DNA of 7,555 nt from Synechococcaceae bacterium Bin_79_3 (GTDB lineage: Bacteria > Cyanobacteriota > Cyanobacteriia > PCC-6307 > Cyanobiaceae), in contig VFLB01000137.1 of assembly GCA_009914645.1 (NCBI GenBank), positions 1 through 7,555 on the forward strand. Direction: 5' to 3'. Position 1 is the stretch's first letter, and every line of letters begins with the position of its first letter. The translations under genes and the position numbers were made by a program. Positions 1-6,403 of this stretch are shown in pieces. The notes beneath the pieces were generated by a model. It was not told the origin of the DNA, made no database searches, and saw nothing but the letters and a program-made list of their open reading frames with translations.

Positions 1-1
1 C

Positions 2-559
2 GGTGGCTTCCACCCTTTGCCGCGGTTGCAGCTTGCCCTTGCCTTGCCCCTTGGGGCTGAGGCCCATGCTGATTGGTTCGATCTCAGCTTTTGCGCTGAA
101 ATTACAGCTGAAAATTTTCTAGAACTTTTGCAGCCTCAACTACCACCAGGGCTGCAGCTAATAAGTGCCCACGGAATTGCAGTGCATGCGCCCGCGTTAT
201 CCCAGTCGATCGTTTCCGCCAGCTGGCGACTCAACATCGAGGTGCAGCCAGGGTTTGAATGCCCTAAAGCGGAGGCTTGGCAAGGTGCCCTTGGCGAGCT
301 GCTGGCAGCAGAACGATTGCCGTTACTTTGTAAAGATCGATTGGGCCGTCTAAAGGAAAAAGATTTAAAAGTATATTTGCTTGATTTGCATTGGTATCAA
401 TGGAAACCCACTGGGGTGGAAATCGGTTTAGATAGTTGGGTGGAAAACAGTGGCCGCTCACTTAAACCAAATCAAATGCTGCAACTATTGGAGCAACGTT
501 TGGCTACGCCCCTTCTATTAGTTCATCAAATTCGCGAATCTTTGAATCTGGCGTGCTAA
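2..559 (+). CDS. B12-binding radical SAM protein, C-terminal DUF2344 part (5' partial)
   Basis: The frame is open to the left edge: the codons before the TTG at 17 read GGFHP, giving GGFHPLPRLQLALALPLG. This matches the conserved start of the DUF2344 (TIGR03936-type) region, G-F-x-P-x-P-R-L-x-x-A-x-x-L-P-L-G. The gene therefore begins outside the window, and the TTG at 17 is an internal codon. About 185 residues are visible, ending in RESLNLAC. In full-length members (TIGR03960-like) this region follows a B12-binding and a radical SAM domain, neither of which is in the window. The substrate of the family is not firmly known to me. These proteins often lie directly upstream of RNase E/G genes, as here, where rne starts 261 bases downstream on the same strand. 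A small GGCGG/CCGCC hairpin (571-585) follows the stop codon but has no T-run. Family assignment is fairly sure; biochemical role is open. Confidence 0.8.
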   Translation, partial: GGFHPLPRLQLALALPLGAEAHADWFDLSFCAEITAENFLELLQPQLPPGLQLISAHGIAVHAPALSQSIVSASWRLNIEVQPGFECPKAEAWQGALGELLAAERLPLLCKDRLGRLKEKDLKVYLLDLHWYQWKPTGVEIGLDSWVENSGRSLKPNQMLQLLEQRLATPLLLVHQIRESLNLAC

Positions 560-687
560 ATTGTCATCGAGGCGGAGATACCGCCCGAAGAATCGCCCTC
601 AATCCAGGCTGCGTTTATCGCTCCCGGCAGTGATTGCGTCCAAGGGTTCTAGGTAGCTGTCTGATTCCTGCACACGCAGCATGTCTT

Positions 688-716
688 TTGATATGCATTG
701 TTGAAATACGTCTAGT
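688..716 (+). promoter_or_regulatory. Candidate sigma70-type promoter of rne
   Basis: TTGATA (688-693) matches the -35 consensus TTGACA at five of six positions. Exactly 17 bases later, TCTAGT (711-716) matches TATAAT at four of six. Transcription would begin near 723, giving a leader of about 100 bases that opens almost at once with the hairpin at 729-756. Other -10-like words occur in this AT-rich stretch, so this is a weak prediction from spacing and consensus alone. Confidence 0.3.
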
Positions 717-728
717 TTGTTTGATCTT

Positions 729-756
729 TGCTTTCAGTTCCCAACACCTGAAAGCA
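729..756 (+). promoter_or_regulatory. rne: Perfect 9-bp hairpin and U-rich stretch in the rne leader
   Basis: TGCTTTCAG (729-737) and CTGAAAGCA (748-756) are perfect inverted copies around a 10-base loop, TTCCCAACAC. A second AAAGCA (759-764) can pair with the same TGCTTT arm and is followed directly by TTTTTTATTT (765-774). A weak terminator-like fold could therefore compete with the main hairpin. RNase E of E. coli is known to autoregulate through structures in its own 5' leader, and cyanobacterial rne leaders are suspected targets too. A leader hairpin beside a single-stranded U-rich site, the type of site RNase E cuts, fits such control. Pairing is seen; function is inferred. Confidence 0.45.
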
Positions 757-820
757 CAAAAGCATTTTTTATTTCCCCATCCACCCTTATTGGTGATCCC
801 GCAAGGGGTTGCCTCAGCCC

Positions 821-2758
821 ATGCCACAGCAGATCGTTATCGCTGAGCAATTACGGATCGCAGCCGTACTCAACGAAGAACGGGTTGATGAATTAATCGT
901 TGCCCAAGGCCGCCATCAAATTGGTGATGTTTATTTAGGTACTGTTGAAAATGTTTTACCGGGTATTGATGCAGCATTCGTAAACATTGGCGAAAGTGAA
1001 AAGAATGGATTTATTCATCTTTCTGATCTTGGGCCCCTGCGTTTAAAAAAAGGTGGGGCAGCTATCACCGAATTACTTGAACCTCGCCAAAAGGTGTTGG
1101 TGCAGGTAATGAAGGAACCCACAGGCACGAAGGGGCCCCGCTTAACGGGAAATCTTTCTTTGCCAGGCCGGTTTTTGGTGCTGCAGCCCCATGGCCAAGG
1201 GGTAAATATCTCTCGCCGCATTGCGGCTGAATCGGAACGTAATCGTTTGCGGGCCCTATCGGTATTAATCAAACCCCCGGGCACCGGTTTGCTGGTGCGC
1301 ACTGAGGCTGAGGGTATTAGCGAAGAGCAAATTATCGATGATCTTGAATCTTTATTGCGTCAATTAGAAGCAATCCAACAAGCGGCGGAAACCGCGCAGC
1401 CTCCTATTTTATTAAATCGCGACGAAGATTTTATTCATCGTGTATTGCGTGATCTCTACAGCCCAGAAGTGTTAAAGGTTGTGGTTGATTCTCAAGAAGC
1501 CGTTGCCCGCGTTAATGCTTTTCTTGGCCAAGATCAAACAAATCTTGTGGTGGAATTTCATGATGAATCCACCGAAATTCTCGAACATTACAAAGTGCAT
1601 GCGGCTATTCGTGATGCATTAAAACCAAGGGTTGATTTGCCATCAGGCGGATATGTAATTATCGAACCCACTGAAGCCCTCACAGTAGTTGATGTGAACT
1701 CCGGTTCCTTTACCCGATCGGCTAATTCAAGGGAGACAGTTCTTTGGACAAATTGTGAATCAGCCACCGAGATTGCCCGGCAGCTGAAATTACGCAATAT
1801 CGGTGGAGTTGTGATTATTGATTTCATTGATATGGAATCTCGCCGCGATCAATTAATGCTGCTTGAGCATTTCACCCAAGCAATGCGGGATGATCAAGCC
1901 CGCCCTCAAATTGCCCAAATTACTGAATTGGGGCTGGTGGAGCTCACCCGCAAGCGTCAGGGGCAAAATATTTATGAACTATTCGGTAGGGCATGTCCCA
2001 GTTGTGGTGGCTTGGGCCATGTGGTTACTCTGCCCGGAAAAGACAGCCTGCAACCATTGGCGGCACTGCCTGGTTTAGTGCGTTCGGTAGCTTCTGCAAG
2101 GGCTGAAGTATCGAGTCCGAGTGGAATTGATGTGGGTGGTCGTCGCCGTGCTGGTAGAGGCGGAACACGCAGTTTTGATTCGGAACCAACAGCTGCCAGC
2201 AGTGGCGTGCCGGCTTTAACAACAGCAACAGCAACAGCCACTGCTCCTTCAGAGCCAAGGCGCAACGATCCTGAACTGCTTGCGGTTTCCATGGACGACA
2301 GCCAGGAGTTGGTTTTTGGTTGGATGGGCCTAAACCCTGCCCTACTGCTAGATCCCCCCCTCGAGGAACTAGAAAATGTAGTGGTGAAAGTTGTGCGACC
2401 CGGCGAAGATGCCGCCCAAGTATTGGAGTTGGCCCGCACCGAACTTGCGGCGCAAGGGGGCAGAAGGCGCCGCGGTGGCCGAAGTGCTGGCAGGTCTTCC
2501 ATGGTTGAAATCACCCAAGCGGATGGTGATGGTTTCAATAATTCAGAACAAGAACAAGAACAAGAAGAGCTTTTTACGATTGCACCACTCCTAACAATAG
2601 AACCAGAATTTGATGAACCATTTGAATCAGAGGAAACTAATGAATCAGAGGAAATTAATGAAGTAGCAGTAAACAAAGAAGCTGAAGTTGCAATCGAAAT
2701 AGAGCTTGATCCAGCCGATGAAGGTCGCCGTAGGCGCAGGCGTTCTTCAGCAAGCTGA
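821..2758 (+). CDS. rne: Ribonuclease E (cyanobacterial short form)
   Basis: Endoribonuclease that cuts AU-rich single-stranded RNA in mRNA decay and rRNA processing. 645 residues from ATG 821. This start gives [17 protein letters not shown], as in relatives; the in-frame TTG at 809 directly abuts the AAGGGG at 803-808 and is less likely. An S1 RNA-binding domain lies around residues 32-115 ([20 protein letters not shown]). The catalytic metal ligands are D291 (VVDVNSG, with N293) and D334 (IIDFIDM), and the zinc-link cysteines are C392 and C395 (CPSC). All keep the E. coli spacing (303, 346, 404, 407). The remaining 250 residues are the non-catalytic tail: a GRGG basic patch, a Thr-Ala run, an island at about 495-545 ([14 protein letters not shown]), an acidic Glu-rich stretch, and the C-terminus [10 protein letters not shown]. 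That end contains the nonapeptide known in Anabaena to bind PNPase, so a small degradosome is expected. rnhB follows closely in a probable operon. Confidence 0.97.
   Translation: MPQQIVIAEQLRIAAVLNEERVDELIVAQGRHQIGDVYLGTVENVLPGIDAAFVNIGESEKNGFIHLSDLGPLRLKKGGAAITELLEPRQKVLVQVMKEPTGTKGPRLTGNLSLPGRFLVLQPHGQGVNISRRIAAESERNRLRALSVLIKPPGTGLLVRTEAEGISEEQIIDDLESLLRQLEAIQQAAETAQPPILLNRDEDFIHRVLRDLYSPEVLKVVVDSQEAVARVNAFLGQDQTNLVVEFHDESTEILEHYKVHAAIRDALKPRVDLPSGGYVIIEPTEALTVVDVNSGSFTRSANSRETVLWTNCESATEIARQLKLRNIGGVVIIDFIDMESRRDQLMLLEHFTQAMRDDQARPQIAQITELGLVELTRKRQGQNIYELFGRACPSCGGLGHVVTLPGKDSLQPLAALPGLVRSVASARAEVSSPSGIDVGGRRRAGRGGTRSFDSEPTAASSGVPALTTATATATAPSEPRRNDPELLAVSMDDSQELVFGWMGLNPALLLDPPLEELENVVVKVVRPGEDAAQVLELARTELAAQGGRRRRGGRSAGRSSMVEITQADGDGFNNSEQEQEQEELFTIAPLLTIEPEFDEPFESEETNESEEINEVAVNKEAEVAIEIELDPADEGRRRRRRSSAS
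2221..2238 (+). repeat. Three perfect tandem AACAGC units in rne
   Basis: AACAGC occurs three times in tandem inside the rne tail and encodes an alternating Thr-Ala run (TTATATATA). It sits in the variable linker between the basic GRGG patch and the conserved VFGWMGL island, where a length change would do little harm. This is a simple-sequence repeat that could vary by strand slippage. Confidence 0.8.
2546..2563 (+). repeat. Three perfect tandem GAACAA units in rne
   Basis: GAACAA repeats three times exactly and is followed by GAAGAG, encoding EQEQEQEE at the start of the acidic part of the RNase E tail. The unit is a multiple of three, so gain or loss keeps the reading frame. Confidence 0.8.
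2624..2659 (+). repeat. 18-bp tandem duplication in the rne acidic tail
   Basis: Two adjacent 18-base units (2624-2641 and 2642-2659) differ at one position only (C against T), encoding ESEETN and ESEEIN. The near-identity at DNA level suggests a recent duplication. It lengthens the acidic segment that precedes the terminal arginine block. Confidence 0.85.
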
Positions 2759-2772
2759 TTCTGGAAATACCA

Positions 2773-3381
2773 CTGGAGCTAAGCCTTGCCTCAAATCAAC
2801 AATTTGGCCTCAATAGTTTTGCCGGGGTTGATGAAGTGGGCCGGGGTTGTTTATTCGGCCCCGTGTGGGCTGCTGCGGTTTGCTTAGATGCAGAAGCTTT
2901 TGATTATTTACCTCAATTAGGGGTAACAGATAGCAAGGCTTTATCACCTAAACGGCGCGCTGCTTTGATTCCTCTTATCTCCCCTTTTTTAGCGAGCTTT
3001 GGCTATGGCCAAGCATCGGCAGCTGAAATTGACCGTATTGGGATTCGAGCCGCCACCGAACTTGCAATGTTGCGGGCTCTGCAAAGGTTGCAGGTGGTGC
3101 CGGAATTATTGCTGGTGGATGGCTCCTTAACACTTAGGCCCTGGAAGGCAGCGCAAAAAACAGTTGTGCGGGGCGACAGCAGCTGCCTCACCATCGCTTG
3201 CGCCAGCATTTTGGCAAAAGAACAACGTGATCAACTTTTGGAACGGTTGGCTTTGGTTTGGCCTGGGTATGGCCTAGAGCAACATCACGGCTATGGCACC
3301 TTGCAGCACCGCAAGGCATTACAAAAACTTGGCCCTAGCCCTCTGCATCGCCTCAGCTTTGCACTTGGCACCAATTCTTGA
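2773..3381 (+). CDS. rnhB: Ribonuclease HII; start codon unresolved, possible 5' frameshift
   Basis: Removes RNA from RNA-DNA hybrids, including single ribonucleotides in DNA and primer remnants. Family motifs appear in order: AGVDEVGRG (D and E codons at 2830 and 2833), [16 protein letters not shown] (D codon at 3118), RGDSS (D codon at 3175), [10 protein letters not shown], and HGYGT with HRLSF near the end. The four carboxylates correspond to E. coli D16, E17, D108 and D126. The start is a problem. The frame is open back to 2734 but has no ATG, GTG or TTG before GTG 2836, which lies after the catalytic DE and cannot be the true start. I give CTG 2773 as a nominal start (GGAA six bases upstream, about 202 residues, normal size). 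ATT 2758, touching the rne stop, is another choice. A TTG at 2786 has GGAG seven bases upstream, but is one base out of frame. The gene runs with rne; its last 29 bases overlap the opposing DUF1997 gene. Confidence 0.9.
   Translation: MELSLASNQQFGLNSFAGVDEVGRGCLFGPVWAAAVCLDAEAFDYLPQLGVTDSKALSPKRRAALIPLISPFLASFGYGQASAAEIDRIGIRAATELAMLRALQRLQVVPELLLVDGSLTLRPWKAAQKTVVRGDSSCLTIACASILAKEQRDQLLERLALVWPGYGLEQHHGYGTLQHRKALQKLGPSPLHRLSFALGTNS
2786..2788 (+). promoter_or_regulatory. Out-of-frame TTG with good Shine-Dalgarno, possible true rnhB start
   Basis: GGAG (2775-2778) is followed after seven bases by TTG (2786-2788), the best initiation signal between rne and rnhB. It reads [11 protein letters not shown] and then leaves the rnhB frame. 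Adding one T to the TTTT run at 2817-2820 would join it to [10 protein letters not shown]. Either one base has been lost here, in the genome or in the assembly, or this match is chance. Confidence 0.35.
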
Positions 3382-3871
3382 AATCACGCACCACTTGCTT
3401 CCCCACCCGCCCTTTGATGGTGAGCAGGATGCCATTCAGCAGCGATTCACCGGTGGCCTCCAGTATCCGCGCAGGGATCAGGCGCAATATCGCGGGATGA
3501 TCCACTTCAACACTTAATTCCGCTTCGCCCAGCAAGCCATTTGGTTCAGCTTGAAGCCAAGAACGCAAGCTCAATTGAAAGTTGTCTGTGATGCCGGGTA
3601 CACCATCTAGATCGCATTTCACAGAATCGAGTTCGAGCCTTCCTGGAAATTGTTGCGCCTTAAGCTCCACCACTGGTTTTATCCGCAATTGGAACAACTG
3701 CAATGGATTCACCTCGTAGCGATAACTGCCAGCAGCAAGGCAAGTGAGTTGTTCGGAACTTAAAAGTGCTCCCAGCACCCGCTTTTCTTCGCGCAAATAA
3801 TTGGGCAACCTGCCTGGCTGCTCCAAAACTGGAAGATCTAGTTTCTGGACAGCTTTGAAGGCCAAAACCAT
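3353..3871 (-). CDS. DUF1997 family protein
   Basis: 172 residues from ATG 3871, with AGGGG (3879-3883 on the plus strand) seven bases upstream, a good ribosome site. Features typical of the DUF1997 family as I know it from cyanobacteria and plastids are visible: an early [20 protein letters not shown] segment, a central [18 protein letters not shown] stretch, then [13 protein letters not shown], and a C-terminal part with [17 protein letters not shown] and a closing DFKNW. There is no signal peptide or membrane span, so it is probably soluble. Its function is unknown, and I assign none. It is divergent from pheA and converges on rnhB with a 29-base overlap, so its mRNA end is antisense to the rnhB 3' end. 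Family call is good; the residue-level assignment is from memory of the family pattern. Confidence 0.8.
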   Translation of the reverse strand: MVLAFKAVQKLDLPVLEQPGRLPNYLREEKRVLGALLSSEQLTCLAAGSYRYEVNPLQLFQLRIKPVVELKAQQFPGRLELDSVKCDLDGVPGITDNFQLSLRSWLQAEPNGLLGEAELSVEVDHPAILRLIPARILEATGESLLNGILLTIKGRVGKQVVRDFKNWCQVQS

Positions 3872-3931
3872 GGCCGAACCCCTAATCGTGCAGGATCCTA
3901 TCGGTGTGTCCCCTTTTTTGTTCCGTTGCTA
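3872..3931. promoter_or_regulatory. Divergent intergenic region between the DUF1997 gene and pheA
   Basis: Only about 60 bases separate two divergent starts, so both promoters must lie here or reach into the genes. On the minus strand TAGGAT, 23 bases before the DUF1997 ATG, is a possible -10 element, but no matching -35 is seen. On the plus strand there is a C4T6 run (3910-3919) and no clear promoter or Shine-Dalgarno word for pheA. A shared regulator site was not recognised. Confidence 0.35.
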
Positions 3932-4822
3932 GTGCCCATTTCTGCTATTGCTTACCTGGGTCCGGTTGGAACCTACGGAGAACAGGCCGCTTTACGCCTT
4001 GCAAATTTGGCAAATGCGCCAGAGGCCCTGTTACTACCGCAGATCACAATTCGCAATGTGATGGAAGCACTGGGATCTGGCCTGGTGGATGCAGCGGTAG
4101 TGCCGGTTGAGAATTCTGTGGAAGGGGGTGTTACCACCTGTTTGGATACGCTTTGGGAATCAGGTGCATTTCAAAAAACTCCGTTAAGCATCGAAAGGGC
4201 GTTGGTGTTGCCGATTCGCCATGCCTTACTTGGCGATGGATCTTTAGATGGCATCACCGAGGTGTTGTCTCATCCCCAGGCCCTTGGTCAATGCAGCAGC
4301 TGGTTGCAAAAGCACTTACCGCAAGCACTGCAGTTGCCCACTAATTCCACAGCAGAAGCGGCTCGGATGGTGAAGGGCTCACGATTTAGAGCAGCGATCG
4401 CATCACAATCAGCGGGCCTAAAACATGGCCTAGCGGAATTGGCTTATCCGATCAATGATCAGCAGGGCAATTGCACAAGATTTTTATTATTACGTGGCGC
4501 ATTAAAACATCAAATCGAGGCCGCTAGTTGCACTAGTTTGGCCTTCTCGTTGCATGCCAACTCCCCTGGTGGCTTGGTGGAAGCTTTGCAAGTATTTGCT
4601 AAACGGCAATTAAATATGAGTCGGATTGAATCAAGGCCATCAAAACGAGAATTGGGGGAATATGTATTTTTTGTAGATCTTAATTGGCCCTCAGAGGCAA
4701 TCGCTCAGCCGCAACAACAACAGCAACAATTAATCGAAACTTTGCAGGAATTACAACCTTTATGTGAACGCTTGATTGAGTTTGGCACCTACCCGATTAC
4801 CGACGATGCCGTTCTGCCTTAA
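3932..4822 (+). CDS. pheA: Prephenate dehydratase
   Basis: Converts prephenate to phenylpyruvate in phenylalanine synthesis. It is the stand-alone, cytosolic enzyme, with no chorismate mutase domain. 296 residues from GTG 3932, giving MPISAIAYLGPVGTYGEQAA; TTG 3926 is the alternative, and neither has a clear ribosome site. The catalytic domain spans about residues 5-185, with VVPVENSVEGGV (E60, N61, S62) and the catalytic T182-R183-F184 (NCTRFLLL). An ACT domain follows from about 200 to 280 with the Phe-binding motifs GGLVEAL and ESRP (233-236) and then YVFFVDL, so feedback inhibition by phenylalanine is expected. A run of six glutamines (4712-4729) lies just after YVFFVDLNW, inside the ACT domain before its last helix. 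The gene ends in a 26-base overlap with the opposing methyltransferase gene. Confidence 0.95.
   Translation: MPISAIAYLGPVGTYGEQAALRLANLANAPEALLLPQITIRNVMEALGSGLVDAAVVPVENSVEGGVTTCLDTLWESGAFQKTPLSIERALVLPIRHALLGDGSLDGITEVLSHPQALGQCSSWLQKHLPQALQLPTNSTAEAARMVKGSRFRAAIASQSAGLKHGLAELAYPINDQQGNCTRFLLLRGALKHQIEAASCTSLAFSLHANSPGGLVEALQVFAKRQLNMSRIESRPSKRELGEYVFFVDLNWPSEAIAQPQQQQQQLIETLQELQPLCERLIEFGTYPITDDAVLP
4712..4729 (+). repeat. CAA/CAG run encoding six glutamines in pheA
   Basis: Six successive Gln codons (five CAA, one CAG) encode a QQQQQQ run in the ACT domain, in the loop between the last core strand (YVFFVDL) and the final helix (LIETLQEL). The run could vary in length by slippage without shifting the frame. 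Confidence 0.75.
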
Positions 4823-5750
4823 ATAAGCCAAATTGCATTAAGCCATTTGCAAAAGCCCAATGCATCAATAACAGCGTTGGTATTTCTCTGCAGGCTTTGA
4901 TGAAAGCACCAGGGCCAAGGCTTAAAACTGCCCCTGGGCGTTTTATACCTTCTGTGATTGAGGCAATCCAGGAGGGCAGGGTTTCAATGCTCCAGTTGCC
5001 AGTTTGGGCTGGTTTATCTAGAGCACCAGTGGCGCTTAGATTTTTACAAAAGGAATTAATGCTGGAAAAAGCGGGATGGGCCCATTGCACCCGCAGCTGT
5101 TCCAATACCCACCGTTCAAGGCCGCTGAAGGGGGTGGTGCTGTGATCCCGTTGGTTCCAATCAGCTGCCACTAATAAACCACCGGGCTTTAGTACCCGCA
5201 TTAATTCATCAGCAAAGCCCTGTTTGTTGGCGATGTGTGGAGCGCATTCCACCGTCCATACCGCATCAAATTCAGCGGCATCAAAATTGAGATTAAGGGC
5301 ATCCATAACGGCAAAACTACAGCTGAGTTTTGCGGGTGTAAGTTGCCTTGCTCGCTCCACTTGGGCGGGGCTGATGCTGATCCCAACCACTTCAAAGCCG
5401 TATGAGCTCGCCAATAAACGGCTGCTGCCACCGATGCCGCAGCCCATATCAAGGAGCCGTGAACCGGGCGGCAATTTATCCAAACCACCCCAGTGGGCTA
5501 AGGCTTCAACAAAATCTGCTTTGGCCTCACGAAAATCGCGACGTTTGGTTGGTTTTCCGTAGTAGCCAAGGTGGATATGTTCGCCCCAAAGACGTTCCAG
5601 CAGTTGATCTTGGGTCCAACGATCGTAAGCATTAGCAACGCTTTTCCCACCACTAAAACGCCGCGGTAAGAAATACCAAGCAACTAAAGCAAAACTAAGT
5701 GTTAGCAGTAAAAATAATAACAACAGGCAAATGATCAGCCCAGTTGTCAT
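4797..5750 (-). CDS. MPBQ/MSBQ methyltransferase (Sll0418-type), plastoquinone and tocopherol synthesis
   Basis: SAM-dependent methyltransferase of 317 residues that closely resembles Synechocystis Sll0418 along its whole length. That enzyme methylates 2-methyl-6-phytyl- and 2-methyl-6-solanesyl-benzoquinol, intermediates of tocopherol and plastoquinone. Visible here: an N-terminal hydrophobic span (about residues 4-28) as a membrane anchor; SVANAYDRWTQD (37-48); WGEHIHLGYYG (55-65); SAM motif I LLDMGCGIGGSS (99-110); VWTVECAPHI (164-173); VLKPGGLLVAADWNQRD (186-202); and a C-terminal REIPTLLLM and FGLFKA. The anchor suggests membrane-associated action, where the prenyl-quinone substrates are. 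ATG 5750 overlaps the stop of the LON gene (ATGA), implying translational coupling. The relation to Sll0418 is recalled, not searched. The paralogous gamma-tocopherol methyltransferase is less likely, given the anchor and motif match. Confidence 0.87.
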   Translation of the reverse strand: MTTGLIICLLLLFLLLTLSFALVAWYFLPRRFSGGKSVANAYDRWTQDQLLERLWGEHIHLGYYGKPTKRRDFREAKADFVEALAHWGGLDKLPPGSRLLDMGCGIGGSSRLLASSYGFEVVGISISPAQVERARQLTPAKLSCSFAVMDALNLNFDAAEFDAVWTVECAPHIANKQGFADELMRVLKPGGLLVAADWNQRDHSTTPFSGLERWVLEQLRVQWAHPAFSSINSFCKNLSATGALDKPAQTGNWSIETLPSWIASITEGIKRPGAVLSLGPGAFIKACREIPTLLLMHWAFANGLMQFGLFKAERHRR

Positions 5751-6394
5751 TGCTCTAAATCCTTGAGGGTGTCTTTAAGAACTGTGCGGGCCGCCAGTTG
5801 CCGGCGGGTGTGATCGAGAAGATCGAGTTCCCGTTGCAAGCGATCAGCTGTAGATGTCATCTCCAGCAACTCCTGTTGATGATCAGCTACCGCCCCACCA
5901 AGGTGACCGCCAACCCAGAAAGATAATTCGCGGGGCAGTATCGGAAGGTCGTCTGGTAAAACGGTTTGGTGGCCGAGCAACTTGCCGGATAAATCCACTA
6001 CATCACGTAGGGCTTGGCGCACATCATTAGCGAGCGGCTGCAGATCAACCTCAACAGGTTCATCCTCTAACCAGCACACCAAACCCACCATGAAGGGGGC
6101 TTCTCGAACCACATTTAAAAGGCGAAAACGCTGCTGGCCAAGAGTAACGAGATTGCTACGTTCATCAGCCTGGGTTTGACATTGCAAAATTTCAGCGCAA
6201 CAACCGATAGCAGCCATTGCCTTTTGATCAGGATCCCAACGCACTACCCCAAAACGACGATCGCTATTCAGAACACTTTTGAGCATTAAGCGATAGCGCT
6301 GCTCAAAAATGTGTAGAGGCAACACCTCCTGGGGGAAGAGCACCACATCTGGAAGGGGAAAGAGCGGTAGCTCCCGAACGGATAGGTCCGCCAT
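5747..6394 (-). CDS. Stand-alone LON substrate-binding domain protein
   Basis: 215 residues carrying only the N-terminal (LAN, PF02190) domain of Lon proteases. The start is typical: ELPLFPLPDVVLFP followed by LPLHIFEQRYRLML (residues 8-38). FGVV and an AAIGCCAEIL strand come next, then a helical C-terminal half with a heptad-like DRLQRELDLLDHTRRQL segment. There is no AAA+ Walker motif and no Ser-Lys peptidase domain, and 215 residues is the usual size of these short cyanobacterial proteins. It probably binds unfolded or specific proteins, but the partner is unknown. It follows rpsJ by 44 bases on the same strand, with a 17-bp palindrome in the gap and no clear ribosome site, and overlaps the methyltransferase start by four bases. 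It is often annotated as an 'ATP-dependent protease La domain' protein, which should not be read as protease activity. Confidence 0.9.
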   Translation of the reverse strand: MADLSVRELPLFPLPDVVLFPQEVLPLHIFEQRYRLMLKSVLNSDRRFGVVRWDPDQKAMAAIGCCAEILQCQTQADERSNLVTLGQQRFRLLNVVREAPFMVGLVCWLEDEPVEVDLQPLANDVRQALRDVVDLSGKLLGHQTVLPDDLPILPRELSFWVGGHLGGAVADHQQELLEMTSTADRLQRELDLLDHTRRQLAARTVLKDTLKDLEQ

Positions 6395-6403
6395 AACAAC
6401 GGG

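Larger units (their letters stand above)
560..820 (+). other. Intergenic region between the radical SAM gene and rne
   Basis: No convincing gene lies in these 261 bases. Short open frames on both strands here have no recognisable family motifs. The first half (560-680) holds a 5-bp GGCGG/CCGCC hairpin at 571-585, and a longer-range pair GCTGCGT (608-614) / ACGCAGC (674-680) that may be chance. The second half becomes AT-rich and holds the candidate promoter (688-716), the hairpin (729-756) and the U-rich stretch (765-774). AAGGGG at 803-808 is the only Shine-Dalgarno-like word before rne. Confidence 0.6.

Noticed and set aside
17..559. Complete 180-residue gene starting at TTG 17
   Set aside because: Conserved DUF2344 residues (GGFHP) continue upstream to the window edge, so the gene is partial.
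571..585. GGCGG/CCGCC hairpin as terminator of the radical SAM gene
   Set aside because: Only 5 bp and no T-run follows, so an intrinsic terminator is not supported.
615..846. Two 70-codon open frames, one per strand, in the rne leader
   Set aside because: They overlap each other and run into rne; no recognisable motifs or ribosome sites. More likely non-coding leader.
1972..2676. 234-codon open frame on the minus strand within rne
   Set aside because: It lies wholly antisense to the RNase E tail, whose frame is clearly coding. Its Ser-rich composition is what the reverse reading of the Glu/Asp-rich tail gives, and it has no family motif.
2734..2758. RNase E-RNase HII fusion by -1 frameshift (the rnhB frame is open from 2734, overlapping the rne end)
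   Set aside because: No X-XXY-YYZ slippery heptamer or following stem was found in the overlap, and the shift would alter the conserved terminal [10 protein letters not shown].
2836..3381. rnhB starting at GTG 2836
   Set aside because: This codon is the Val of DEVGRG; starting there removes the catalytic Asp and Glu.
3904..4110. Open frame near the start of pheA in another frame
   Set aside because: Shadow of pheA; Cys-rich, no motif, and the prephenate dehydratase frame is unambiguous.
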